A stretch of DNA of 64,000 nucleotides, taken from NCBI RefSeq assembly GCF_020171745.1, contig NZ_JAIVAH010000027.1:62001-126000 (forward strand), read 5' to 3'. The translations under genes and the position numbers were made by a program. This document shows, piece by piece, positions 37,254-48,613 of this stretch (the stretch's first letter is position 1; the number at the start of each line of letters is the position of its first letter). The stretch comes from Prescottella equi. GTDB taxonomy: Bacteria > Actinomycetota > Actinomycetes > Mycobacteriales > Mycobacteriaceae. The notes beneath the pieces were generated by a model, which worked only from the letters and a program-made list of their open reading frames with translations, ran no database searches and was not told the DNA's origin.

Positions 37254-37601
37254 GGAACGGAGACGATTGCGACGCCCGGTGTGTACGGGCCCGCGACGGA
37301 AGTGGCAACGATGACGACCTGCCCGGTTCCGGTCGGCAGGACCGCTTCCGGGTATCCGTCCCCCTTTGCACTCACTCGATTTGTCACCGGGACAGGCTGC
37401 TCCTGCACCGTGCAGTGGCGCAACCTCACGACCGGTGCAACGGGAGTCTCCGAGGTGGGTTGGGTGTTGGACGAGCGACCTATACACGGCTACGCGAACA
37501 CCGGGTCGGGAATTCTGGTCGCCTCGGTCTGGCCAGCCAACTATCTGGGCAGACCGACCATCACGATTCTGCCGACGGCCGGTTCGTGGGTAGTACCTTA
37601 G
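37254..37601 (+). pseudogene. Rearranged copy of the HWRN secreted-protein family
   Basis: The frame from 37281 to 37601 ends like its relatives (QWRNLTTGATG, then TAGSWVVP) but has no signal peptide. Its first part (37254-37360) is the reverse complement of the C-terminal coding segment of the gene at 37692-38099 (37987-38097). On the minus strand that segment reads GYPEAVLPTGTGQVV, like the relative. A segment has therefore been inverted and joined to a truncated copy. It could be translated from a GTG, but looks like debris. Confidence 0.6.
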
Positions 37602-37691
37602 ATGCGATCGTCATCACGTGTCACTGGCGCACTCTCGGCGTTGGCGCAGCGAAGACAAGAAGCGTGGTCGCGACTGTTCTTGGAGGTCGCC

Positions 37692-38099
37692 ATGATTGAT
37701 TTCGTTCGCCGATCGGTCGCCTGCGCGGCCATCGTGGCCGGTGCGGTTCTGGCGCCGGCGGCCGCCGCCTCCGCCGCGGTCACCGTCCCGTTCCAGATCG
37801 ACCCGTACGGAAGCTTCGATTTTCCCTCGATCCGCTGCGTGGCCGTGGTCGGCGAACAGCCTGGGACGGTGACGATCACCGGTCCAGAGGAACGCAGACG
37901 GGAAGGCAGATCAGGGTGCCTACAACTGTCCGAAGTGCACTGGCTGAACCTGTCGAGCGGAGCCTCCGGCTCCACCCGAACGCCGGACGGATACCCGGAA
38001 ACGGTCCTGCCGACCGGGACCGGGCACGTTGTTGTCGTCGTCGTACACACCGGCAGCTCGTTCGTCACGCCGGGCATCGCAACCGTCTACGTTCCGTAG
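37692..38099 (+). CDS. Small secreted protein, HWRN family member
   Basis: 135 residues from the ATG at 37692, 5 nt after GGAGG. The signal peptide (about residues 1-29, AAIVAGAVLAPAAAASA) is followed by a mature part with two cysteines (IRCVAVV and SGCLQLS, perhaps a disulphide), the family motif VHWLNLSSGASG and the ending TPGIATVYVP. More divergent than the other members. Function unknown. Confidence 0.7.
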   Translation: MIDFVRRSVACAAIVAGAVLAPAAAASAAVTVPFQIDPYGSFDFPSIRCVAVVGEQPGTVTITGPEERRREGRSGCLQLSEVHWLNLSSGASGSTRTPDGYPETVLPTGTGHVVVVVVHTGSSFVTPGIATVYVP

Positions 38100-38155
38100 T
38101 CGCCAGGATCCCACGCGACCTCCGCGGACACTGCCCCTGATAGGAGATGATCGAG

Positions 38156-38266
38156 ATGGACTTTCCATGGATCTACTGGCTGTTGCCTGCGGGCGTAATC
38201 TCACCCGAGACGCGGCAGTGGGTGGTCGAGAACTGGCCGTGTGCGTTGGGCGGCTACTGCTACTGA
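38156..38266 (+). CDS. Tiny peptide A (36 residues)
   Basis: Begins MDFPWIYWLLPAGV and ends CALGGYCY, with two Cys six residues apart. Aromatic and hydrophobic, so probably membrane-active or secreted. AGGAG lies about 10 nt upstream. Its leader and first codons (AGGAGATGATCGAG then ATGGAC) match those of peptide B at 39239, and that shared context is the main evidence of translation. Confidence 0.5.
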   Translation: MDFPWIYWLLPAGVISPETRQWVVENWPCALGGYCY

Positions 38267-38396
38267 ACCGACAGCGGACCAACTCCAAGCTATGGACTGA
38301 TTGTGCCCCGGTCGCCGAGACCGCTGTCAGAACGAGCACGGGCCAGCCGGAGCACACCCAGACCGCACGGATGGTGTCGGGCGCAGGAGTCGTTCG

Positions 38397-38882
38397 CTAC
38401 ACGCGTCGCTTCCAAAGCCGGACAACCACGTACACATTGACCACGGCGATCGCGAGGTACGGGACGAGCACCAAGGACGCTGCGAGGGGCGAGAGTGCTG
38501 GTCCCCAGCTATTAGGGTCGCGCCTCTCAGGCGGCGCAAGCGCTTCCGCGACGATGCCGTAGGTGAGAGCAGCGACGATGAGCATGACTGCGGCACTACC
38601 GATCGAGGCGAGCCAGCGTCCGAAACGGAACTGTTGTTTCAGAGCGGCCGCGCCGAACAGCGACACCACCATCGCAGGGACGGACACCACCAAGCCGAAG
38701 GCGCCCACCAAGATCCACGTTCCCAGCACGTCACCAAGCATCGGACAGCGATCGCTCTCAAGTGCTGCCGCCGGCACCGAAACGAGGAGCAGAAGGATCG
38801 GCAGAAAGGCCACCCACGCGACCCAGCCCGTGTCACGCGACCGCCACTCGATACTGGCAAGCGGATCCTGTCGAGGCTGCAC
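38397..38882 (-). CDS. Four-helix membrane protein, paralogue of 6761-7282
   Basis: 161 residues from a GTG start. Whole-length similarity to the protein at 6761-7282, including WVAFLPILLLLVSVPAA, AALTYGIV, ERRDPNSWGP and VVRLWKR. Four predicted helices, no recognised domain. The duplicates lie on the same strand, 31 kb apart, both among small envelope-protein genes. Confidence 0.72.
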   Translation of the reverse strand: MQPRQDPLASIEWRSRDTGWVAWVAFLPILLLLVSVPAAALESDRCPMLGDVLGTWILVGAFGLVVSVPAMVVSLFGAAALKQQFRFGRWLASIGSAAVMLIVAALTYGIVAEALAPPERRDPNSWGPALSPLAASLVLVPYLAIAVVNVYVVVRLWKRRV

Positions 38883-39238
38883 GGTCGTTCCGTCAGGTTG
38901 TCACAGCAGATGGAACCCGCCGAACTAAAAGGCATTGGCCGGCCTACCCCAGTCATTTGTGGACTTTTCTGACGTGCGGATCACGGGACTCAGCTACGGT
39001 CACAGAGCTTCACGAAGGCGAAGTTGGCGGGATTCGCGGGTCGATTCTCGGGCGCATGTGAGAATGCCGTAGACACGGCTGCCCAGCGGTTGGCCTCCGT
39101 GCAGGGCTGACCGTCTGCCTTGCGCCTACTCGGCCTTCAGTGCATCACAGGTAGCCAGAGGGACCCGTTCTGGGAGTCGATCCCCATGGGCTTCCCGTTC
39201 TCGGCGGATACTGCCGGTAAAGAGTGGAGGTGATCCAG
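38883..39238. other. Intergenic region, 356 bp
   Basis: Holds the leader of tiny peptide B (GGAGG near 39227-39231) and presumably the promoter of the divergent membrane-protein gene. Nothing else recognisable. Confidence 0.45.
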
Positions 39239-39337
39239 ATGGACCTGTGGACCTACTTCGGCCCATTCACGCCCGCCGTCGCCGCAGCAATCGACTGGCT
39301 GGCGGGGTTCGGATTCTTCGGGGGTAAGCCGAGCTGA
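39239..39337 (+). CDS. Tiny peptide B (32 residues)
   Basis: Begins MDLWTYFGPFTPAVAAAIDW and continues with a Gly/Phe-rich tail ending KPS. GGAGG lies about 8 nt upstream, in a leader (GGAGGTGATCCAG) nearly the same as that of peptide A. Hydrophobic with few charges; size and composition recall small mycolata channel or membrane peptides, but no family can be assigned. Confidence 0.5.
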   Translation: MDLWTYFGPFTPAVAAAIDWLAGFGFFGGKPS

Positions 39338-39644
39338 GGTTGCGAAGACAGCTGCCAATACCACCGTCAGAACGGGCGCGCACCGTCGTGCCGTCAAGCC
39401 CGCCCACCGGCTCCCCGCGAACCGTGTGAGATGGGGACGCGCCCGGATTGTCTCTCCCCGGACGTGCGGTGCGGCGCACGAATTAGGTGTTGAGCTGGGA
39501 AGATGCTGCGTTCGTTCGGGTGGGTGATCTTGTCCGCCCCCGACGTACTGTATGCGGTAGGTACCCGGCCGGGTGTCCCGTGAATGTCCCGGTCCGCCGA
39601 TGCCCGGCCACGCGGTAGCGCTTGTTGCTTGCCTGAGGTGCGCT
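39338..39644. other. Intergenic region, 307 bp
   Basis: No convincing gene. A minus-strand stretch beginning GTGCGCC near 39480 looks faintly like the 5' end of a group II intron, but there is no intron body. Confidence 0.35.
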
Positions 39645-39956
39645 TCAGCGTGTCCGTGAGAGCCGCCACCTCATCCGCGCCATCAGCAGCCCTGCAAGGA
39701 CCCCGATGAGCGTCGGCACGCCCACCATCAGCAGGTATGCCCACCAGTCCACAGATGGGCCGTCGACTGCGACAACATCGCCGGTCCTCGGTTCCCCCAG
39801 CCAGATTGAGCCGACTTCGATCGTCCACCCCTGGGACCTGGACCATATCCACTCGAAGATGCCCACCGACGCCAACCCGCATACCAGGCCGAGCATCCCG
39901 AAGATGCCAACCATTCGGCCTGTGCGCCAATCCCGTTCACTCGCAAGCAACGCCAT
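39645..39956 (-). CDS. Small membrane protein, two helices
   Basis: 103 residues from the ATG at 39956. A GTG at 39962 or 40025 could also be the start, since GGTGGAG abuts the ATG too closely to serve it. Hydrophobic helices at about residues 15-35 and 70-90 flank a Trp/Gly-rich outer loop (SQGWTIEVGSIWLGEP), with a basic C-terminus (MRWRLSRTR). No recognised family. Confidence 0.5.
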   Translation of the reverse strand: MALLASERDWRTGRMVGIFGMLGLVCGLASVGIFEWIWSRSQGWTIEVGSIWLGEPRTGDVVAVDGPSVDWWAYLLMVGVPTLIGVLAGLLMARMRWRLSRTR

Positions 39957-40397
39957 CTCCACCCAGGCCGAATTCCCTGCTGCAGGAGGTCTGTCCGGCG
40001 TAGATCGGGGCCGCGCCGACTCCACTCACGGCGGGCGGGTGCACGCCGTTGACGATGTCAAGTTCACTTGCGACCACGTGCTTCGCTGCCTGTGTCATCC
40101 ACAGAATGTACTAGCGCTTCATCTGGAACCGGTGTGACATCGCCACTCCTCTTCAAGGGGCCAGCTGCAAACCTCAGGGAGCCTGTTTGCCGTCCCTACC
40201 CTGTCAGGTCAGGCTAGACCCGGATGATAGGCCCTGACGGAGTTTCGAATGGGCATCCGCGCCGCTTACCAGTGGAAACAGCTGTCCGCCCCGATCCCGA
40301 AAGCGCCGTGGCCTACTGAGCTGCGGTCGTAGGCTGAGCTACACCGTCGGCCTGCGCCGGGGTCGGGAGCGGGGCCACCAGAGCCGGAGGTTCACCG
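39957..40397. other. Intergenic region, 441 bp
   Basis: Carries the leader of the secreted-protein gene at 40398, whose last 35 bp resemble the leader of 36795 (GGGCCACCAG followed by a GGAGG-containing stretch). Otherwise nothing recognised. Confidence 0.4.
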
Positions 40398-40814
40398 ATG
40401 AACCATCTGCGTCTTCTTCGAGCGTTCGTCGTCACTGGAGCCGGTGCCGTACTGCTGTTGACGGCGCAACCGGCGGCTGCCGCACCGACCGACACCGTGT
40501 TCCCCGTCCCCATCGCAGCCGTCGGGTTCTATCCGCCCGGATTGCCTTCTGCGGGCGCCGGTCATGTAGTTGCCGGCACCGATCCGGAGATGCCCGGCGT
40601 CACCAGGTTCACCGGGCACACCTTTTGCTGTGTCTTCATCCATTGGCGCAACCTCTCGACCGGAGCGGCCGACACCGTGTACCTCGGGTATCCGAGCGTC
40701 GATGCCAACACCGGTTCCGGCTTCGTGGTCGCCACCGTCACCGCACCGGACGGGCCGCCCGGGTACCCGGCCATCACAGTCCTGCCTGGCGCCGGCGGCT
40801 GGACGGTGCCCTGA
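40398..40814 (+). CDS. Small secreted protein, HWRN family member 2
   Basis: 138 residues, GGAGG before the ATG. Signal peptide (LLRAFVVTGAGAVLLLTAQ, cleavage after PAAAA), then APTDTVFPVPIAAVG as in member 1, the motif IHWRNLSTGAAD and the ending PGAGGWTVP. Two adjacent cysteines (FCCVF) are unusual for the family. Leader and protein are both close to the copy at 36795, so the pair arose by duplication. Function unknown. Confidence 0.75.
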   Translation: MNHLRLLRAFVVTGAGAVLLLTAQPAAAAPTDTVFPVPIAAVGFYPPGLPSAGAGHVVAGTDPEMPGVTRFTGHTFCCVFIHWRNLSTGAADTVYLGYPSVDANTGSGFVVATVTAPDGPPGYPAITVLPGAGGWTVP

Positions 40815-40837
40815 CAGTCGGTGTGTCGTTCGGGTCC

Positions 40838-42319
40838 TCAGTGCGGATGGCGGGACCATTCCGTGGTCGCGGAAGCGAGTGAGGCGTCGACCGCTCCGGA
40901 CGTGTCGATCCCGGTGGCGTCGGGCCACGGGTCGGCGTCGTGGGCCATCGCGACCGCGACTGCGGGTGTGGCCTCCGAGTCGTGATCCCGTCGCGACGCG
41001 GCCCGTTCCCGCAGCCGGCGCTCGGTCAGCTCGGCGGGGGCCGTGCACCGGAGCTGGACCAGATCGGCGCAGGCCGCGACGGCGGTCTCGGCGGCGCGCA
41101 GGCGATGCTCCGCGTGCGTCCAGGACGCGTCGAGCACGACGGAGCGGCCCAGGGCGAGCAGCTCACCGGCCTGTTCGAGCATCGAGGTGTACACGAGGTC
41201 GGTGGAGTCGGTCGAGTACCGGCCGTCGCGATACCCGGGGTCCGGGGTCGCGGCGCGGTCGGCGGCGAACAGGTGACGCCGGACGTGGTCGCTCGAGATC
41301 AGTTCGGCGCCGACGCCTTCCGCGAGCTTCGCCGCGACGGTGGACTTGCCGGTCGCAGGCAGGCCCCCGACGAGGACCAGCCGGCACCGGGCCAGGTCGA
41401 GGTGCTGTTCCGCGAGTGCGGTGTGCCGCAGCGCGTCGTCCGCGGATGCGGCCCGGCCCTGCAGGAAGCGGACGCAGTCCACCTTGGCGCGCATGAACGC
41501 GCGGTAGGCGATGTAGTGGTGGACGAGCGAGTTGGGGGCCGTCTCGGCGAGGGTCTCGCGGTAGCGGCGCAGCAGGCGCTCGGCGAGATCCGATCGGCCC
41601 TGGAACTCGAGATCCATCGCCAGACAAGAGATGTCGTCGATCCGGTCGAGGTAGCGGAGTCGGTCGTCGAACTCGAGGCAGTCGAGGATGCGGGGTCCGT
41701 CGTCGAGGCAGAAGATGTCGTCGCTGAGCAGGTCTGCGTGCCCGTCGACGATGCAGCCGTCGGCGATCCGCTGCGCGAACAGCGGCCCGCGGCCGTCCAG
41801 ATACCGGTCGACGGTTCGCTCGAGCGCGTCGAGGCGGTCCTCCCCCACGACGGTCTGGTGCAGTCCGCGCGTCTCACCGATGTTGTCGTGCCAGCGCCGA
41901 CGGACCGCCTCGGCGGTACCCTCGCGGTCGATCCGCGGTCCGCGGGCGGCGCCGCGGTGGAAGTCGGCGACGATCCGGGCGATCGCATCCACCGCGTCCG
42001 AGCATTCGGCCGACGACGCGCAGGCCAGCGTCGACAGCCGTGCCTGCTCGGGCATGCGCCGCATCACGACCATCGGCTCACCGTCGGTGCCGTCAGGATT
42101 CCCGAGTTCGGCCACCCCGAGATACACGTCGGGGGCGAGGCGCCGGTTCAGCTCCACCTCGTTCTTGCACGCCGTCAGACGCGCCTCCCGGGTACGGAAG
42201 TCGAGGAACTCGGTGCGGATCGGCTTCTTGGTCTTGTAGACGCGATCGCCGAGGAGGATCACCACCCCGGAGTGGGTTTCGTGTAGCCCGGCGAAGGGCT
42301 GGTCCCCGTGGCGCGTCAC
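40838..42319 (-). CDS. Rv2004c-like bifunctional kinase (APH-like plus P-loop domains)
   Basis: 493 residues from the GTG at 42319, 16 bp after the His-rich gene stop; upstream frames run through that gene. The N-terminal aminoglycoside-phosphotransferase-like domain has DGHADLLSDDIF (catalytic-loop equivalent) near residue 210. The C-terminal gluconate-kinase-like AAA domain has Walker A GGLPATGKST near residue 335. Rv2004c-type proteins belong to the mycobacterial dormancy regulon, and their substrate is unknown. The C-terminal 40 residues are low-complexity. Confidence 0.82.
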   Translation of the reverse strand: MTRHGDQPFAGLHETHSGVVILLGDRVYKTKKPIRTEFLDFRTREARLTACKNEVELNRRLAPDVYLGVAELGNPDGTDGEPMVVMRRMPEQARLSTLACASSAECSDAVDAIARIVADFHRGAARGPRIDREGTAEAVRRRWHDNIGETRGLHQTVVGEDRLDALERTVDRYLDGRGPLFAQRIADGCIVDGHADLLSDDIFCLDDGPRILDCLEFDDRLRYLDRIDDISCLAMDLEFQGRSDLAERLLRRYRETLAETAPNSLVHHYIAYRAFMRAKVDCVRFLQGRAASADDALRHTALAEQHLDLARCRLVLVGGLPATGKSTVAAKLAEGVGAELISSDHVRRHLFAADRAATPDPGYRDGRYSTDSTDLVYTSMLEQAGELLALGRSVVLDASWTHAEHRLRAAETAVAACADLVQLRCTAPAELTERRLRERAASRRDHDSEATPAVAVAMAHDADPWPDATGIDTSGAVDASLASATTEWSRHPH

Positions 42320-42335
42320 GGACGGCCCGGTGTGC

Positions 42336-42506
42336 TCAGTCGGCTTTGCCGTGCTCGTCGTAGTGGCCTTCGTGTTCGGCATGGCGGTGCCCGTCGTGGA
42401 TGTAATCGACATGGTCGCCGTGCTGGACCGTCTCGTGTCCACAATCCTTGCCGTGGACGTGCGGGTGGTCGGCCGGGTCGTGCGGATGGTGTTCTGGGGT
42501 CGTCAT
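42336..42506 (-). CDS. Histidine-rich metal-binding mini-protein
   Basis: 56 residues, 15 of them His, with one Cys (HGKDCGHE). Segments EHHPHDPADHPHVH and HDGHRHAEHEGHYDEH suggest zinc, nickel or copper binding. The ATG at 42506 follows GGAAGGGCAGG, and the stop lies 16 bp before the Rv2004c-like gene, so they are probably co-transcribed. Related small His-rich proteins occur in other actinomycetes as I recall; function unknown. Confidence 0.75.
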   Translation of the reverse strand: MTTPEHHPHDPADHPHVHGKDCGHETVQHGDHVDYIHDGHRHAEHEGHYDEHGKAD

Positions 42507-42590
42507 GGTCCTGCCCTTCCGGTCTGTTCCACGCTGACGTCTCCCACGGTAGTGGGGTTCCGGGAGGCGCGGACAGGTTTCCGGGTGGGG

Positions 42591-42923
42591 TCAGCGGAAC
42601 CGTTCGGCGTCGCGAGCCATGGCGACCAGTCGGTCGGTGAGGTCGGAGAGTTCGCGGCCCTCGGCGCCCTCCGCCACGGCGGTCGCGATGTCCTCGGCCG
42701 CGCAGCGCAGTTCGAACAGCCGGTCGGAGAGCGCGGACGCCTCGTCGACGCTGAGGACGACGGCGTCGGCGGGAATCGAGGTGCCCTTGACCGCGTTGCG
42801 CTGCTCGTAGGCGCGCTGCCGGCAGGACTGCCGGCAGTAGCGGCGGCGACGGCCGATGCCGGCCGGGGCGACCTCGCGCCCGCACCACACACACGATTCG
42901 GGTCTCCGGGACGCTGCGGCCAT
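42591..42923 (-). CDS. Zinc-ribbon-type small protein
   Basis: 110 residues from the ATG at 42923 (AAGGTG 8 nt upstream). An N-terminal metal site CVWCGREV ... YCRQSC in a very basic setting (GIGRRRRYC, RQRAYEQR) suggests nucleic-acid binding. The C-terminal half is an acidic helical region likely to form a coiled coil. Conserved actinobacterial type without known function. Divergent from rbpA. Confidence 0.7.
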   Translation of the reverse strand: MAAASRRPESCVWCGREVAPAGIGRRRRYCRQSCRQRAYEQRNAVKGTSIPADAVVLSVDEASALSDRLFELRCAAEDIATAVAEGAEGRELSDLTDRLVAMARDAERFR

Positions 42924-43093
42924 GAACGCACACCTTACTGCGGGCCGCGGGACGACCGCCCGGTAAGATGGTGCGGCCGCATCCACGTGAGTCTCGGGAA
43001 CGATTCGAGATTCCGGGACGTTGTAGATGGTTGTGAACGCTCGGTGCGCCCCCCGGCGAACTGGCGCGGTGACGAACGAAGAGAGGACACACC

Positions 43094-43432
43094 ATGGCAG
43101 ATCGCGTACTTCGAGGTAGCCGACTCGGAGCGGTGAGCTACGAGACCGATCGTGACCACGACCTGGCCCCCCGCCGCATGGCCCGTTACCGGTGCGACAA
43201 CGGTGAGGAGTTCGACGTTCCCTTCGCCGACGAGGCCGAGATCCCCGGCGTCTGGATGTGCAAGAACGGCCTCGAAGGCACCCTGATCGAGGGCGCCGCG
43301 CCCGAGGTCAAGAAGGTCAAGCCCCCGCGTACGCACTGGGACATGCTGCTCGAGCGTCGCTCCGTCGAGGAGCTCGAGGACCTGCTCAAGGAGCGCCTGG
43401 ACCTGCTCAAGGCCAAGCGCCGCGGAGCCTAG
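43094..43432 (+). CDS. rbpA: RNA polymerase-binding protein RbpA
   Basis: 112 residues, GAGAGGA before the ATG. Full family layout: N-terminal tail (VLRGSRLGAVSYETDRDH), core domain with YRCDNGEEF and GVWMCKNG, basic linker (VKKVKPPRTHWDM) and sigma-interacting helix (LLERRSVEELEDLL). RbpA stabilises the open complex with the principal sigma factor and is essential in mycobacteria. Confidence 0.97.
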   Translation: MADRVLRGSRLGAVSYETDRDHDLAPRRMARYRCDNGEEFDVPFADEAEIPGVWMCKNGLEGTLIEGAAPEVKKVKPPRTHWDMLLERRSVEELEDLLKERLDLLKAKRRGA

Positions 43433-43451
43433 CCCCTCACGTAACCGTCAC

Positions 43452-43482
43452 GGCGCCGCCACGACCTTGTCGTGGCGGCGCC
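43452..43482. terminator. Bidirectional terminator between rbpA and the lipase
   Basis: A 14 bp perfect GC stem (GGCGCCGCCACGAC at 43452-43465 with its complement at 43469-43482) around a CTT loop, between convergent genes. Confidence 0.85.
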
Positions 43483-43508
43483 GACGTGTATCAGCCGACG
43501 TGTATCAG
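43481..43508. repeat. 14 bp tandem repeat at the lipase stop codon
   Basis: CCGACGTGTATCAG occurs twice in tandem (43481-43494, 43495-43508). The right copy carries the lipase stop; the left copy duplicates it. Confidence 0.85.
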
Positions 43509-44752
43509 CAGTTGCTCGGCGCCGGTTCGCCGCGGAAGCGGGCGTCGAGGTAGTCCAGCGCGCGCGGTGCGCCGAGGACCGCGGTGGTGAGGTGGTCCGG
43601 GCTGGGGAACAGTTCCGACTCGACCTTCGCTCCGGCCCGGCAGTACCGCTGCAGCGTCGCGTCGATGGAGTCGACAGGGATCAGGACGTCGGTCGGACTG
43701 TGCCACTCGAACAGCGGCGCGGTGGGCACTCCCGGGTAGTCCTCGATGCTGTTGTCGGACAGGACTTCCTGTGCCGACGGGCTGGACAGCAGGTCGGTGG
43801 TCGTGGCGATCTCCGACGCGCTGTGTCCCGCGCCGGTGACCAGGATGCCGTTGGTGCAGGCGTCCGAGACCGCGTCGCGCATCGCGAGGCCCTGCGCGTT
43901 CAACTGATCGCTCACCGGCAACCGGTCCGGGTATTCGCGCTCGAGGCCGAGGGCCGCGGCGAGAGCCAGCCCGAACGCGGGATGCGGTGCCGTCCCCAGG
44001 CCGCGTGCCATCTTGCCGAGATTCATCGGCACCCCGCCCGCCGCGGCACCGACGATGTTCAGTTCCGGGGCATACGACGGAGCGAGCGCCGCCGCGAACC
44101 CGGTGGCCATCCCGCCACCGGAGTACCCGGCCATTGCGACCGGGCTCGCGGCCAGTCCCAACTCGGGCACGCGCTGCGCGGCGCGGATCCCGTCGAGGGT
44201 GATCTGACCGCCGAGCCGGGCCGCACCGTAGGCACTGGACGGGCCGAGGTGATCGGGCAGAGCGACGGTCCATCCGCGGGCGAGCGCGACGTTCAGCGCC
44301 GGCGCCTCCCGGATCATCAGATCGGGGTCGTTGGTGTACAGCGTCCGTGACGGGGCGCAGCGGGCGCCGAGCGCGTTGATGATGTGCTGGTAGGACAGCA
44401 GCGGCCCGGACGGCGGGCGGACGTCGGGGACGAGGATCGTGCTGACGGCCGCGATGGGGCGGCCCTCGGAGCCCGTCGAGCGGAAGTGGACCTGCCAGAT
44501 CGTGGTGCCCGGGAACTGAGGGAGCGGCGGCATCCGGCGGGCCGCCAGCACGTCCCCCGGCGCGTGGTCACCGATATCGGCGGGCTGGCCGTAGAAGGGA
44601 TCGGGATCGGCCGCCACGGGGGCGGGCGCGGCCGTGGCCGGCACCGGTGCCGTGACGGGCGCGACCAGGAGTCCGATCGCGACTGCGGTGGCTCCCGTCA
44701 TGCGCCTGGCGAGCCCGGCGCGACGCGGCGGTGGAAACAGAGCTGACGACAT
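43505..44752 (-). CDS. Secreted lipase (LIP family, alpha/beta-hydrolase)
   Basis: 415 residues from the ATG at 44752, 8 nt after GAGGGGG. Signal peptide with a long hydrophobic core (ATAVAIGLLVAPVTAPVPATA, cleavage about residue 42). Nucleophile motif AGYSGGG; the late segments EWHSPTDVLIP (Asp) and PSPDHLT (His) complete a plausible triad. Matches secretory triacylglycerol lipases common in rhodococci and nocardiae. Terminated by the shared hairpin with rbpA. Confidence 0.9.
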   Translation of the reverse strand: MSSALFPPPRRAGLARRMTGATAVAIGLLVAPVTAPVPATAAPAPVAADPDPFYGQPADIGDHAPGDVLAARRMPPLPQFPGTTIWQVHFRSTGSEGRPIAAVSTILVPDVRPPSGPLLSYQHIINALGARCAPSRTLYTNDPDLMIREAPALNVALARGWTVALPDHLGPSSAYGAARLGGQITLDGIRAAQRVPELGLAASPVAMAGYSGGGMATGFAAALAPSYAPELNIVGAAAGGVPMNLGKMARGLGTAPHPAFGLALAAALGLEREYPDRLPVSDQLNAQGLAMRDAVSDACTNGILVTGAGHSASEIATTTDLLSSPSAQEVLSDNSIEDYPGVPTAPLFEWHSPTDVLIPVDSIDATLQRYCRAGAKVESELFPSPDHLTTAVLGAPRALDYLDARFRGEPAPSNC

Positions 44753-45178
44753 GGACAATCCCCCTCGAAAAGCACGGCACCACAAACGGTTCATGTCCGC
44801 CGAAACCACGCTTTTCAGATCGCCCCGAGAATCCGATGACGGGTGCGATTCGGCCGAACGGCGCCCCAGCATATGCGACACCGGCGTGGTGCCGATGCGG
44901 TTCGGGTGAACCACGCTGCGGCACCCGCTGATTCGCTTGCGAATACCGTGCGATCGCGTGCGCTGCAATCGAATCCGGACACATCACGGGGTTCGTGACC
45001 GCATCGAAACCGAACCGTTCGGGGCGACGGTTCGGGGCCGCCGCAAAATCGCCGAAGATTCGCCACGCTTTCGCCCCCGTGCCATCATGAAAGGAACGCA
45101 CGCAGCTAGCGGATCCGGCTGACGCGATTGCTCGCAGAACTACCGCGCAGGTCCAGTAGACGTAAGGCGAGGTGGCGT
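44753..45178. promoter_or_regulatory. Divergent control region of lipase and pap operon
   Basis: 426 bp without a gene. It contains the inverted repeat CCGAACCGT-N8-ACGGTTCGG (45010-45035), about 145 bp before the papB start, a candidate operator for the pap operon. No clear -35/-10 pair could be fixed. Confidence 0.5.

Positions 45179-48609
<3,431 letters not shown>

Positions 48610-48613
<4 letters not shown>

Noticed and set aside
39338-39500. Possible group II intron fragment (minus strand starting GTGCGCC near 39480)
   Set aside because: Only the first few bases fit; no domain V, no reverse transcriptase and no intron structure could be traced.
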